A DNA stretch of 64,000 nt from Neoceratodus forsteri (lineage: Eukaryota > Chordata > Ceratodontiformes > Ceratodontidae). This document shows positions 1-10,907 of the stretch, in pieces; position 1 is the stretch's first letter; each line of letters opens with the position of its first letter. The stretch spans positions 701,793,501-701,857,500 of the forward strand of contig CM057454.1 of assembly GCA_016271365.2 (NCBI GenBank). Reading direction: 5' to 3'. The translations under genes were made by a program, and so were the position numbers. Under the pieces are notes generated by a model. It was not told the origin of the DNA, searched no databases, and worked only from the letters and a program-made list of their open reading frames with translations.

Positions 1-1043
1 TTATTCCTATCTCTTGACCTTTAACTTGCGGGAGGAGGTTGGGGTCCCGGTTCTGGACGATCTCCTTCCAGAGGACGTCCCGCTTTGGAGGAGTTTCTGG
101 CCTAACTACATAAATATTATACTCAAGATAGTTTCGTTAGTGCAGTACAACATTGTCAATAACCTGTATTATACTCCTGTTAAACTTTTTCAGCGTAAAT
201 TAATCTCTGTCCCAGATTTTTCAGGTGTTTTCAAGGTGAAGGTAATTTAATTCATTTTTTGGAATGTTCTAAAGTTGCCCTCTGTGGTCCTTGATTCGGG
301 ACAACTTGGATCCCCTTCTGGGTCTGAGTAGGTTCTTTTGCCCTGAAATTTGTGTGTTGGGGGATTTCTCTCATGTAGATAGCATGGAGCGTAGATATTA
401 TATGGCCCTTGTATCTATGGCAGTCAAGAAGCTGGTTTTAAGACACTGGAGTGACCAGTTGGTCTTACCATATGCTGACTGGTTAAAGGAGTTGATGTTA
501 TATCTCCAATCTGAAAACCTGATTGCCAGCTATAAGAATCGTTTGGACCTATTTCATAAAAGATGGGGTAAACTCCAATCCCTTTGTTTACCCTAAATGA
601 TAAGGCCTGGCAACCCGATCCCTTGACCCTCATACCATATAGTACAGTATATGCTAACTCTATGGTTCTTTTGTATCATAGTGGATGTTGGACTTGTTAT
701 CTTCTCGTTATAACAAATCTAGCTGTTGGTAAGGATACCAATCATTATGTAATGAGAAGATGATATCCAGACTCTAGAGGTTCTGTGTTGAAGGTTATTT
801 GTGGGTGCACCCTGGGGAGGGGGAAGGGGGGGGATGGGGAAGGATATGTTTCTTTGACATTCTGGCTGGTGGATATACCTTTCATGTTTTTGTTTTTTTT
901 ATCTTCAAGGTTCCCTGATATCCTATGCATTTGTTTTATGGGGGGTTTGTGTGGTTATGGCTTACTGGTTTGTATCTTGTCTGCTTTGTGTTTGATTGTA
1001 TTGTCTTTGAAACTAATAAACTTAAATTTCAAAAAAAAAAAAA
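1..1043 (+). mobile_element. 3' end of an L1-clade LINE (ORF2 C-terminus, 3' UTR, poly-A)
   Basis: Two open stretches in different frames (to about 250, and 291-596) read like the extreme C-terminal region of an L1-type ORF2, past the RT domain. The second has the tryptophan-rich pattern RHW....PYADWLKEL and later FHKRWGKL, typical of that tail. It is followed by a long non-coding stretch with a G-rich run near 815-840, then an AATAAA at about 1015 and a 14-A run ending at 1043. A G-rich 3' UTR and poly-A tail are usual for L1. No catalytic domain is present, so this is a dead 5'-truncated copy (or one cut by the window edge). At least one frameshift separates the two pieces. The L1 assignment is inference from C-terminal pattern plus UTR architecture. 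Confidence 0.7.
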
Positions 1044-1400
1044 ACTAGATTAAGAGGTGATATGCTTATGGTTTTTAATTTAATAAATTCACCAGATCTA
1101 ATGGAAAAATGTGGTCTAACACTCTTCAAAAGGAGACATGTTCCGAGACTGCATAATAAACAGCTTGAAGTAAAAACTTATAAAACCAGCAAAAGGGGAA
1201 ACTTTTTTCCAATAAGAGCATCCATTGTATGGAACACCTTGCCACAAGAATTGGAAGAGGCAACTAGTGCCACTGTCTTTAAAAATAAATTAGATGTTTG
1301 GTTGAGGGCTAATAGATAAATAATGTCCAACATAGTGTGGGGAACAGTCTCGATGGGCTCTGGCCTTCTTCTGTTCTTTCATACCAAGTAATAATACCAA
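1044..1400 (+). mobile_element. 3' terminal fragment of a Jockey-superfamily LINE (CR1/L2/Rex-like)
   Basis: Positions 1062-1319 encode the end of an RT polyprotein. The motif FFPIRASIVWNTLPQ, followed by a short FKNKLD..L segment, is the usual C-terminus of CR1/L2/Rex-type LINEs, where a conserved R...VWN.LP block closes the protein. The 3' UTR is short and ends in a duplicated CCAAGTAATA microsatellite-like tail around 1382-1405, instead of poly-A. The RT catalytic part is absent, so the copy is strongly 5'-truncated. It abuts the L1 poly-A at 1043. The subfamily is different from the CR1-like copies found elsewhere in the window. Confidence 0.6.
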
Positions 1401-1554
1401 GTAATAAAGTAATAACCACACTCTGATGCTTTGCAATGTTATTTGTTTGTACTTCCCTCCCCCTCTTCCCTGGGTCACACCTTAAAATAAGCCTCAGCAC
1501 AGTGTGCTTTTTCCAGTTAGCAACTTTTAAATAAATAAGTAAATAAATCAGAAA

Positions 1555-2500
1555 CAGAGAATTTGTTGGCAGAAAAGGACTGCTTGACCCACCCAGATAG
1601 TCCCTGCCTAGTCTTCCTCAACAGACCCTAATTGGTCTCTGGCAACCCTCACTCTTCCCTGCCTATCCACTAATATTCCCTTATGTCTATTCCATGCATG
1701 CTTGAAGCCACCTACTGTTTTCACCTCCACCACTTCATCAGGCAGTCTTTTCCAGGCATTTACTACTCTTTCAGTGCAGTAGAACTTCCTCACATCCCCT
1801 CTTTAATTCAGACCTTTCTGCTTCACTGTATGCCTTCTGGTCCTGATGTTTTTTCTCCCATAAAAAGACTCCCCTGTTGCACCACTGTTCACCCCTGTGT
1901 GGTACTGTCAGGTCTCTACCATGTCCCCTCTCACTCTCTTCTCTTCCAGGGTGCACATGTTGAGATTACTCACAGCCCTTGCATAATTTTAGTTGCCCTC
2001 CTCTGGATTGCTTTCACCTTGTCTATGTCCTCTCTGAGCTGCAGTATCCAGAACTGGACACAATACTCAAGGTGGGATATCATCACTGAGTGATACACTG
2101 GCAACAACACAGTCCTCCTCCCACTGGAGATACCTCTCTCAGTGCATCCCAGCATTGAACTGGCTCTACCCACTACTTTGTCATACTGTCTTGACAAATT
2201 GAGGTCCTTAGATATGATAACCCCCTCAGTCCCTTTCCTGTTTAGTGACTGACAGTATCTCTGCCATCCTATATTCAGTTCCCAGGTTCCTATGCCCTAG
2301 GTAAGTAATTTTGCTCTGGTTGACACTGAACCCCAATGCCATGTTTTTGATCACTCCTCAAGATCCTCAGATCCACACGCATTCTTTTCACCCCCTCCTG
2401 ATTATCCACTGTATTACATATTTTGACATCATCTGCGAAAATGTATACCATTCTTTCCAGTTCACTGATGAAGACATTACAGAGGACCATTCCCAGAATA
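1555..2500 (-). mobile_element. CR1-like LINE, 3' third, diverged
   Basis: Read on the minus strand, three open pieces (2490-2290, 2197-1970, 1793-1608) line up in order with the RT C-terminal half of the better copies at 12 kb and 62 kb. They show the FADD-box region (here IFADDVKIC), the thumb block SHLEYCVQFW, and the terminal VVNAWKRLP block. The 3' end near 1555-1600 carries the family tail whose complement reads CCTTTTCTGCC. Several frameshifts and stops show that the copy is dead and older than the 62-kb copy. Confidence 0.8.
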
Positions 2501-2636
2501 GTAGAGTATATGCCACTTATACCAGATACACGTATGGAAGATATCTAGTTATACTGGACACTACTGCTTTGCTGAAAGTCATTTACATATGTACCCTGTA
2601 TAAAAAGTACTGAGAAACCATACCTAAAGCGACACT

Positions 2637-3025
2637 TACAGTGGCAGCCGGGGGGGGGATTACAGCTGATCAGCACTTTAAGTGCTCCTAGTTACATTCC
2701 CACTTACAGTCATTTACAGTAACTGCTTTCTTAATTGCACTTCTGTTTAGCTCCTATTTAGCTTACCTTTCAGCTTCAGCTGTGTTTAGTTGATTTTTTT
2801 TTCTTTCTGAGCAGATTGGTGGAGCCGTTTGTGTGAGCACCATGTCAGGGAAGCAAAGCAACATCTCACTTTCTAGGAAGGTGGAAATCTTAAGTGAGAT
2901 AGGAAAAATGCATAAACAAATTTGCATGTGCTATCACTCCTCTTTTTCATTTCAAAGTCCACTCAAAGTGATTTGTTGAAGAATCAGGAGCATGTTTTAT
3001 TGGAGTGGCATCAGAATAATCCATT
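2637..3025 (+). pseudogene. pogo/Tigger-like DNA transposon, N-terminal HTH fragment
   Basis: An ATG at 2842 opens a reading frame starting MSGKQSNISLSRKVEIL, the pattern of the CENP-B-type helix-turn-helix that begins Tigger/pogo transposases. After one frame change, a second block (about 2955-3020) reads STQSDLLKNQEHVLLEW. This matches the family's second helix region (ST...ILKN.E.IL.EW). No DDE catalytic domain remains: the coding sequence stops where a SINE begins at about 3028. A possible 5' terminus is CAGTGGCAGCC at 2639, preceded by TA at 2637-2638, the duplication this superfamily uses. I see no matching right end, so the terminus is tentative. Confidence 0.5.
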
Positions 3026-3027
3026 AT

Positions 3028-3462
3028 AGCATCAGTGGCTCAGTAGGTAGCACACTTGCCTCTGAGGTGGGGAGATCAGAGGGCTGTGGGTTCAGTTCCC
3101 ACATTTGGCACTTGGGTTAATATCCCAATACTGACACTGTAGTGCACCATGAGAGGGGTGCTGCACTTCTGAGGTGCCGTCTTTTGGATGAGACGTTAAA
3201 CCGAGGTCCCATCTGCCTGGATTGGTGGTAGTTCAGGTGGATGTTAAAGATTCCATGGCACTTATCGAAAAGAGTAGGGGAATTTCCCCGGTGTCCTGGC
3301 CAAATTTCCCTCATTCACTAAAAATACCACCAACAGCTTAATCTGGTTCAAGGTCAGTTGGCATTCATCTGTATCCCCCTCCCCCAGGTCATGCCTGAAA
3401 ATAGGTAGGATTTGTCTAGTGCACTTACCCAGTCAACAAAAATGAAATAAATAAAAATAAAT
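3028..3462 (+). mobile_element. tRNA-derived SINE (V-SINE-like)
   Basis: The head contains a pol III A box (GTGGCTCAGTAGGT, 3035-3048) and B box (GGGTTCAGTTCCC, 3088-3100), as in a tRNA gene. The body has blocks such as GATGAGACGTTAAACCGAGG (3188-3207) and CCCCGGTGTCCTGGCC (about 3286-3301), which recur in SINEs of fishes, sharks and lobe-finned vertebrates. An A-rich tail with AAATAAATAAA lies at 3437-3462. It follows directly on the Tigger-like fragment and may have inserted into it. It is not a functional tRNA: the region past the B box does not fold into the rest of a cloverleaf. Confidence 0.8.
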
Positions 3463-4465
3463 TGTTTGGTCAAGGGTGGGACACCCAACAGGACACTTTA
3501 CCTCACATCAAGGAGGAAGATGATCCCAACTCCCCACCCTCTGGCCTTTCCCATGGACAACTGGATGAACTCTGTGCCCTGGGTAGCAATGAGGATCAGC
3601 CAAAGACCAGAGATGACATCCAGAATACAATCTGATCTTCTCAAACTAATGCCAAGTCCGACAGGGGAGATGAAGAAGAGCACAAGAAAACTGGTACAGA
3701 GGTCTCCATTACTGCTGCAAATGTCCAAGAAGCACTGTTAATGTTCAAGAGGACCATAAAACAAGCAGAAGACTGAACTAGATGGGGTATTACTAGCACA
3801 AACAGAAAAAGGCTAGAAGAGATATGTGGAGTCCAAAAAAAACAGTCCCACATCAATTCAAAATGAAACAGTCCCCAATTGTCACCTACCTGACACACAG
3901 CTTAGCTACTCTCTCTCAAATTAAAAATATTTTTATTTTTAGTAATTTGGTCAGTACATATAAAATCACAAAGAGGAGTTGTCTATCACTTACCATTTGT
4001 TTGCATTTGACTGCGAGCGTGAATGCAGGTGCTGTATTGACCGCATATCCATAAACCAGGTTTCTTCTTTTAAAAAAATAATTATCTTGTTCTTCCAGAC
4101 ACTGCTTATGCTGGACATGAAAGGCTATGTCGAACATGCCCAGCAAAAGTGGCACATACTATTCTAAGCCTTGTGGCACCCTGTTAGTCACAATTTCATC
4201 CTTAGAATGTTGTAAACCACCACCCTATGTCACATATACATTAAACCATTTTTGTTGGTTCTATTCTAAATAAAAGGCAATTAAGCTAAAGCAGAATGGG
4301 TCAAGGAAGAATTCTCCAGCTGCTTCTCCACAAAAAAATAGGGGATTTCAGTTTTGATCAAGAGGGGATCCACTTTCCAGAGTATTAGCTTGCTGGCAGA
4401 TAAGGAAGGTTGGAGGATCATGCTACTGAGGAAAATACAAACCAGCAATTTGCTTCTAGTCAATA
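3463..4465. other. unclassified interval
   Basis: I see no reliable gene here. An acidic/lysine-rich open stretch around 3500-3830 (fragments such as GDEEEHKKTG) could be a remnant of an L1 ORF1, because an L1 ORF2 follows downstream, but no diagnostic motif survives. The rest is AT-rich with short spurious open stretches. Confidence 0.3.
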
Positions 4466-4473
4466 TCTATGAC

Positions 4474-4770
4474 TAGGGATGTTGCGAAGCTAAAACTCAC
4501 CCACAAAGTTCGTGTGGAGTGCCAAAAATTCACCCTTCATGGTAATCGCAGAGTTTTGAAAAAAAAACTTCTATTAGCATGAATTGCACAAAAATTCCTT
4601 CAAAATCCATGTTTTTTTCCCACAAAGCACGAATTTCACAGGTAAAGCATGAAATCTGCAGGCAAAATTTTGCATTTTGCATCATAATCCACAACATTTT
4701 CAGCAGTGAAATTTCACAAAATCCTCAAATTAACTCAAGGAGTGAATTTCGCAGACTTCGCACATCTCTG
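4474..4770. mobile_element. hAT-type MITE with 8-bp target duplication
   Basis: The 297-bp element starts TAGGGATGTTGCGAAG and ends CTTCGCACATCTCTG, so the two ends are imperfect terminal inverted repeats (complement of the right end: CAGAGATGTGCGAAG). It is flanked by TCTATGAC (4466-4473) and TCTATAAC (4771-4778), an 8-bp duplication with one mismatch. Eight-bp duplications with a CAGNGATG-type terminus are characteristic of hAT elements. The interior is non-coding and A/T-rich, with several repeats of an AAAATTC/GAATTTC type, so the element is non-autonomous. Confidence 0.75.
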
Positions 4771-4789
4771 TCTATAACCACAAACAATA

Positions 4790-5620
4790 AAGATCTTGCC
4801 TTTTTTAATGCATTGGTCTATAAAGTATTTGAAACCTTACCACCAACAGGATCATCATTATGGGAGACAATTTTAACATGGTAGGAGACCAGTTACTAGA
4901 CAAGAATCCAAGGGAACAGGAAGAACCCACTCAAAAAATGCTAAGCAGACAGTGGCACATGTGTGAGGAGTTGCCCCTACAAGATGTGTGGTGATTGCTT
5001 AACCCAAGAAATAACGACTGTACCTATTACTCCCTATGCTCTGGTACACAAAGCTGGTTGGGTTATTTATTGGTCAGCTAAGGTGTGATATAGAAAATGA
5101 TGGATATAAAAATATACCCTATTATGATTTTAGGCCATACCCTGGTGTCCATTTCACTGGTAGTCTTCCAAACACTGGCAAAAAGAAAAAGGTGCCATAT
5201 TAATCCACTCTTGCTACAATCTAAATAATGTGTGGCCCAGTTGGCAGAGGATATCAGATCATATGTTACATTAAATAGCCACTCAGATGTGTCAAAACAG
5301 ATGGTCTGGGATGCTTTTAATGCTTTCATAACAGACTGCTTAGTAAGTTATGCCTAGCACCTCAGTAAGTAAGAGATGCAGGTGCTCTTTCTATACTAGG
5401 TAAAATAGCAACCATAAAACTGATGGTCCTCCCCAAAATTGACTATAGTACTTCCAACCTTCCATTGCCAGTGGGGAATGAACAGTGACAGAAAACAGAC
5501 TGCAGAAATTAAGACTTGGAAGGAAGCTGTTGAGAGCACCATTGCAGTTGAGGGACTCAAGTGCACCTTGGCCCACAGCATAACAAATGGGGTCAGATAT
5601 ACACTACAATATCTGACAAA
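4790..5620 (+). pseudogene. L1-clade LINE ORF2, endonuclease and post-RT fragments (part 1)
   Basis: Around 4862-5060 the translation gives GDNFNMVGDQLLDKNP (near the endonuclease GDFN motif), then DVWWLLNP and YYSP, the L1 endonuclease order GDFN...D.WR..NP...YTFYS. Around 5398-5480 a KIATIK.MVLPKLTIVLPTF block matches the ORF2 segment just after the RT domain. The RT palm itself is missing between them, so an internal deletion has removed it. Many stops and frame changes are present. The reading resumes at 6530 beyond an inserted CR1-like LINE. Confidence 0.65.
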
Positions 5621-6525
5621 TTCAGACACCAAGATCTGCAATAGGGTGGACACTCCAGACAGGTGGAGAGAATGAGAAGAGACCTAGGCAAGTTGGAGGA
5701 ATGGTCAAGAGTGTTGCAGCTTAAATTTAATGCAAAGAAGTGCAAAGTCATGCACTTGGGGCACAGGAATCCTGGAGTGGAATACACTATGGGGGGGAGA
5801 TACTAACAACAGCAAAACTGGAAAGGGACCTGGGGGTACTCATAATGGATGACTTAAAAGTAGCCAAGCAGTGTGAAAAGGTGCTGTAGAGACAAAGGGG
5901 TGTTGGAGTGCATAGGGAGAGGCATCACCAGTAGAAAACTGTAGGTGGTGATGGCACTGTACAGACAACTGGTGAGGCCACATCTGGAATAATGTGTTCA
6001 GATCTGGAGGCCACATCTACAGAAGGACATAGACTAAATGGAGGCAGTCCAGAGAAGGGCAGAGAAAATGGTGGTGGGAATGCACCATAAACCATATGAA
6101 GACAGACTGAAAGACCTCAGTATGTGTTCTCTGGATGAAAGAAGGAAGGGGGGATATGATAGAGAGATTCAAACACCTGAAGAGGATAAATGAGGTACAG
6201 GACAGTAGCATCTTCCAAAAGAAGAGATGTTCATGAACAAGAAGTCACAATATGAGGATGGGGGAGACTCAGGGGTAACATGAGGAAGCACTTTTTCACA
6301 GAAGGGTTGGTGGGTGCATGGAACAGTCACCCTGCCGAGGCCATGGGAGCAAAAACAGTGGGTGAATTCAAGAATGCATGGGATAGACATAAGGCAACCC
6401 TAGAGGTAGGAAAGAAAAGGTAAGCTACAGATCAATTAGGATCTGGAGTATTAGATAGGAAAGAAAATGGGCAGATTAGGTGGGCCAGGCAGTCCTTATC
6501 TGCCATCACATGCTATGTTTCTATG
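5620..6525 (+). mobile_element. CR1-like LINE, 5'-truncated, inserted in an L1
   Basis: From about 5625 the sequence follows the 3' portion of the CR1-like copies at 12-15.6 kb and 62 kb: the segment just after the FADD box (KICNRVDTPDR), the LQLKFNAKKCKVMHLG block, the thumb region, the terminal HAWNR-like block, and a tail near 6475-6525 reading GTGGGCCAGGCAGTCCTTAT then CTGCCATC. Stops and indels make it inactive. On both sides the flanking sequence is L1 ORF2 (4790-5620 and 6526 onward), so this LINE landed inside an older L1. I could not identify a clear target duplication. Confidence 0.8.
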
Positions 6526-7700
6526 TGGCTAAGAATTGAGCAGGCCTTGTTAAGAGACAATTCCCTATGCTCACAGCTACTAGAGGATAAGTCTTCAGGG
6601 AGGAAGCTACCATTCACCTTTAAATATACAAAGGGATCTTGGATGCTGTTGTAAAGGTTGGCTGGCTGGAATATCACCAACCTGGAAGTTAACAAAGGGA
6701 TATGTAATAATCCTCGGCTTAAAATTGAAGGGAAAATAATTTTGTGGAGGAACTGGAAAAGGCAAGGGATTTATGAACTGACATATTTTATATGCCTCAA
6801 ATCTAAGATTTTAAAATCATTTGGCAGATACAGCTAGAGTTTCAAATGCCACCATTGGATCACTGGAAAGACATCAACTCAGGAATGCACTGAAAGAGTG
6901 GCTGAAGAAGGGATGCAGATTTTGCCTGTGAGACATGGACCAAACTCTGGATAGGTTGACTAGACAAACCTTGGGGAGAGGAGGTCCCATGTGTAAACAG
7001 ATACAACAGTTTCATCTCCCTAACTGGATAACCCATTGACAAAAATGGAGTGAAAATCTACAAATTGAGATTCCCACAGAACCTGGGAGATGTGCTGGAG
7101 ACTAATACATTAGGGGTCCTCAGACCTGAGATACCATTTAATCCACTCACAAAAAATAAAATACTTACAGTAGGGGGGTAGCACAGAACACCTGGCAAGC
7201 TTAACAGGATGGGACTTCAAATTCAGAATCAATGCTGACCATGTCACCAGTGGGTGGGGGATATCGGTTATATGGGGTTGCAGCCAAGATCCATGAAACA
7301 ACAAATAGCTTTATTCCAAAAAGGACTAAAAAGGCTGCCTATTTAACTGAAGGTGATGGGTAATATTTGGAAAAAGATTCAAGGAAAAAGGCTCTAACAG
7401 GCAGACTTAGTACCATATATATTAAAGACATATCATCCGCAAAAAGTGAAATACTGTTCTTACTCAAAATTACAGTTTATAATCTATTTAAAATCAGTTC
7501 TCAAGGATGGTTTCAAATGGAATGATATTGCATCAGTATATACTGTAGGTACAAGGCTAAAACAGCAAAAGGAAAAATTTGTCTGGTCCTCAACTCAGCA
7601 CATATGAGAAACTATTTAATTCTTGTAGACAATGTCATACTCTTAAATGACACACTAGCAGCTGATTACCTCATCATACCACCATCTTCATGTCAATTAA
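6526..7700 (+). pseudogene. L1-clade LINE ORF2 C-terminal region (part 2)
   Basis: Reading resumes with WLRIEQALLRDNSLCSQLLE, the L1 ORF2 block W..IE.........LL that follows the RT domain, then NPRLKIEGKIILWRNWKRQG, matching the N..L......W..W...G block. The sequence decays towards 7700 with many stops. It is in the same orientation as part 1 and in the expected protein order, so the two halves are one interrupted L1. I do not see a clear poly-A; the copy meets a minus-strand LINE at about 7740. Confidence 0.6.
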
Positions 7701-7739
7701 ATCGCTACCTATTCTTGTTTTCCCAAGCATTCTTTTTAT

Positions 7740-8437
7740 TTATTTCTTGGTGTCCTTTACTGAGACATTCCTGAAATAGAATTTTGGGTGGTTGTTAAGT
7801 GAGGCAGTGTTATTTAATGGAGCCACCAAGTCAATCAGGCAATCGTGAGGGAGGACAGAGCTCAAATCCGTGAAGGCAGCATTGAAGCAGTTGGCGATGG
7901 CTAAAGGATCCAGTGTGAGCCACCATTAAGGTTGCACATAGAGGGTACTTTCTTAACAGCTTTACCTAGCAACTCTTTTATGTTGTCCCAAAACCTTTTA
8001 TTGTTACCCCAAGTTTTAATGAGTTGTTCTTTGCAGTGTTTGGCCATGGCTGCCCTGATGGCATAGGAGCACTTGTTCCTAGCTTCATGATACTGTTGCA
8101 TGTCATGAGCTATTTCTGAGGCTTTGGCCTTATGCCACAGGTTGTCTCCATGATGCATCATCTCCGTTAGGCTTCCAGTGAGCAACCCATTCCATATGCC
8201 ATGGACTTTGTACCTTCTCGAGGGTGCGAAGGTGTTGCAAATGGTATTAAACTTGCCTGTAAAGAACTTTATAGCCATATCAATGTCATGGATTTTATCA
8301 AGTGTATTCTGGTCAACTCCAGAAAGAGTGACTTTGAAGTCATTAAGCATGCCTTTCCTGAGTACTCTACTCTCAGTTATTATAGGCGCAACCTTCTCAT
8401 TTGTTAGACCAGAGGCAGATGATCGGGGCATGATCAC
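7740..8437 (-). pseudogene. APE-type LINE ORF2, linker between endonuclease and RT
   Basis: This is the downstream continuation of the endonuclease piece at 8439-9218, offset by one base (frameshift near 8438-8460). It spans the region between endonuclease and RT: basic, helix-forming sequence including HEARNKCSYAIRAAMAKH and NNKRFWDNIKELL, which matches the W...I..L segment found before the RT in L2/Rex/CR1 LINEs. Beyond the stop at about 7901, translation carries on recognisably to about 7740 (PLAIANCFNAAF, the 'A..FN.FF' block that opens the RT region). The RT domain proper is missing: the copy is broken at 7740, against decayed L1 sequence. Confidence 0.7.
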
Positions 8438-8438
8438 T

Positions 8439-9218
8439 CTAAAAATCCAGTAAAACAGTGATCCTCTTCACCCATTCCAGGCAACTTGCCAATACGCAGT
8501 CAATGATGGCACTATTACCAGTCTTGTAATTATGGTGAGTTGGTTCTTGAACCAGCTGGGTAAGGTACATGGTGTCAATGAGATCCCTGAGAAGCTTACT
8601 CTCTTTACAGAGCCAGTTGATATTAAAGTCCCCTGTAATCAGGACCTCAGAGTTCTTTGTGATTTGGTTAATGAGATCAATAATTTTAGGCAATCCTAAT
8701 TTAGCCTTCCCTGGGGGAATGTATACTGAGATCTCTGTGAGTGCCTTTTTCTGGACCCCTAGCAAGATTTGAGTGGCCAGTAATTCGTGCACAGGGGAGT
8801 TACTGGAAGAGAGGAGTGTACTGCCCTGCATGTTGTCCCAAAGGTATGTAAGGCATCCCCCAACTCTCTTGGATGCTCTGTCCAGCCTACAAATTGTGTA
8901 TCTTGGGAGTGCAATTAAGCAGTCCATAATTTTCAGGGACAGCCAGGTTTCAGTTAGGCTTATAATGCCCAGTTGTTGTTGATGGACCCACACTTGGAAT
9001 TGCACAGATTTCGGCATTAGGCTTCCAATGTTCATGGAGGCTATTTTTAGGCAGCACTTTCTTTGAGTCATGTTATTGCCTGCAACGGAGGGTCCTGGGT
9101 TAGGATGAACATTCCTGGGTAGGAGTAGCAGGATAAGTGCTATCTTTGTAGCATTTACTATTTGTCTTCCATTTTTTTCCCTAAGGTGGAGGCTTCTATA
9201 GGTTTTTATGTGTTGCAT
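8439..9218 (-). pseudogene. APE-type LINE ORF2 N-terminus with apurinic/apyrimidinic-like endonuclease
   Basis: The 259-codon open stretch holds most of the endonuclease that nicks target DNA for target-primed reverse transcription. Visible blocks are a leader with VHPNPGP (residues 37-43), IASMNIGSL (near 59-67), LTETWL (near 89), a GDFNINW catalytic loop, and IIDCVLAS near the C-terminus. The histidine-bearing SDH block expected at the end falls at the frameshift and is not readable. The NPGP leader is a recurrent feature of L2/Rex/CR1-like LINEs and resembles a 2A peptide ending. Sequence differs clearly from the CR1-like family at 10 kb and 62 kb, so it is a separate lineage. Confidence 0.8.
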
Positions 9219-10100
9219 CTTCAGGTTAATTGAGGGTGCCTGACATGGGCCACAGTGGCCCTTAGTGATGTTCCTTGTGATGCACGCATTGTGGTGTGGT
9301 TGTTGTACTGGAGGGCCTATAAGGGGCTAGTGGAGGTTTACCCACGGGTAGTGTTGAATCTGGTGTTTAGTTTAATTTGGCACAGTGTATCACAGTTTAA
9401 TGTTGTGGGCTGGTAATAGTGAATTACTGCTAGTAGCAATACCAGCACTATACCTGATTTATTCCCATTCATGGTGCGAAGCACAGTGGCAGCGTTTTTC
9501 TGATATACAAATTGGGCATCAGTAATAGAGGTATGCCCTTGTCCTTAATGAGAGGTGCCAACATGAGGGAATTTTACTCTGTTCTAGAGGGTTTCCAAAC
9601 AAAGAGTTACATTACTTGAGAGTCTATTAACCAGAAGTCTGCATCAAATTGTACTGAGCTACAGAGGTGACTAGCAGCAGCTTATCTTTATTCTCTCTAG
9701 AGATCCTCCACAGTGACTGAATTAATCAAGTAGTCAAAAGGATTAGGGGTTATGTCATGGACCTGGCCCTCTGGTGGACAGGTAGTATAATGTGCAACTG
9801 AGAAATCAGACACTGGGCTAAGAAAGCAGCAGGACAGTGGGCAGAGAAGAAAATGGGAAAAATTTTAAAGTACAATATAATCAATTAAAGCAGTTAATAC
9901 AATTCAAAAATAATTCAAGCAAGCAGCCAGAAAAATAAAACACAGTAAAAATCATCTAGGGAAGCAAGTGAGAATTCAGGGGCAGCTCAGAGTGTAGGGA
10001 GAGGATTTTCACTCTGTAAATTAAAAAGGTGCCATATTTGAAAAATCCTCATGCTCGAACCCATACCTTCGGGGCTTCAGGGATGAGCATCTGGGCAGGC
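9219..10100. other. 5' flank of the minus-strand LINE and unclassified sequence
   Basis: Immediately upstream (on the minus strand) of the LINE reading frame, 9219 to perhaps 9560, GT-rich sequence may be the LINE's 5' UTR; this is position-based inference only. From 9560 to 10100 I see only AT-rich sequence without motif, long open frame or terminal repeat. Confidence 0.3.
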
Positions 10101-10269
10101 AGCAGTCACTGAGAGCTGCCGGAAGAGACTTGAAGCCTGGTAGGGGGCTGGAGACAAGCCTAGGGAAAGAAAGAAAAGGGAACAATTTAAGTAAGGAAAA
10201 AAATACACCAGACAAAGGAGAAGGGACTGTTAAGCAAATCAAGGGGAGGGATCACAGCAGGGGGATGGT

Positions 10270-10812
10270 GTGGACTGGGAGCTTTTACATAAAGCACTGT
10301 GGGTCACCTTAGAGACTGGAAATGGCACCACAATCTGCACAGGAGTTGTATACAGACCCCCATGTCATGGGGAGGGAATGGACAAGAATATGATAGAAGG
10401 TATTCTTAGGATGGCAGAGAAAGGGGAGATACTGTTGATGGGAGACTTGAATATTCCAGATGTTAAATGGAGCACATTTGCTGCAGCCTCATCCAAGAGC
10501 AGGGCCATTCTTAATGCCCTACAGGTGACATGCCTCAGACAGTTAGTTTTGGAACCCACTCGTGAAGGAGCAATCTTAGACCTCGTACTCTCAAATGGAG
10601 ACAGTGAGAGGATCTCAGATCTAGAATTGGGTAGCCATCTGGGAACAAGTGACCACCAAACAGTGTGGTTCATGATAAACTCAGTTACAGAGTCAAGCCA
10701 TACAAAAATGAGGGTACTGGACTTCAGGAGGGCTGACTTTGGCAAGATGGGAGAGTGCCTTAGAAACGCACTAGCAAACAGGCTAGAAGGAGGGGTGGAG
10801 CAACAATGGTAA
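10270..10812 (+). pseudogene. CR1-like endonuclease, C-terminal two thirds
   Basis: A 180-residue open stretch has GVVYRPP (strand preceding the catalytic loop), LMGDLNIPDVKW (canonical GDFN, here GDLN), LDLVLSN (D.V.S block) and GTSDHQTVWF (the SDH histidine block). These are the ordered motifs of the AP-like endonuclease in CR1-type LINEs. The N-terminal block containing the first Asn and the catalytic Glu (TETW) is not present upstream in a recognisable form. The frame ends at a TAA that interrupts the linker; the linker continues in another frame from 10908. Confidence 0.8.
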
Positions 10813-10907
10813 AACATCAAAACTGCCATCACAGAGGCAACAAGCCTTGTGTGAAGCAAATAAACAAATCAAAATGAAAGAAAAAGCCACTATGATTCTC
10901 AAAAGAG

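Noticed and set aside
3031..3105. A tRNA gene suggested by A and B boxes
   Set aside because: No cloverleaf with acceptor stem can be formed and the downstream body and A-rich tail mark it as a SINE.
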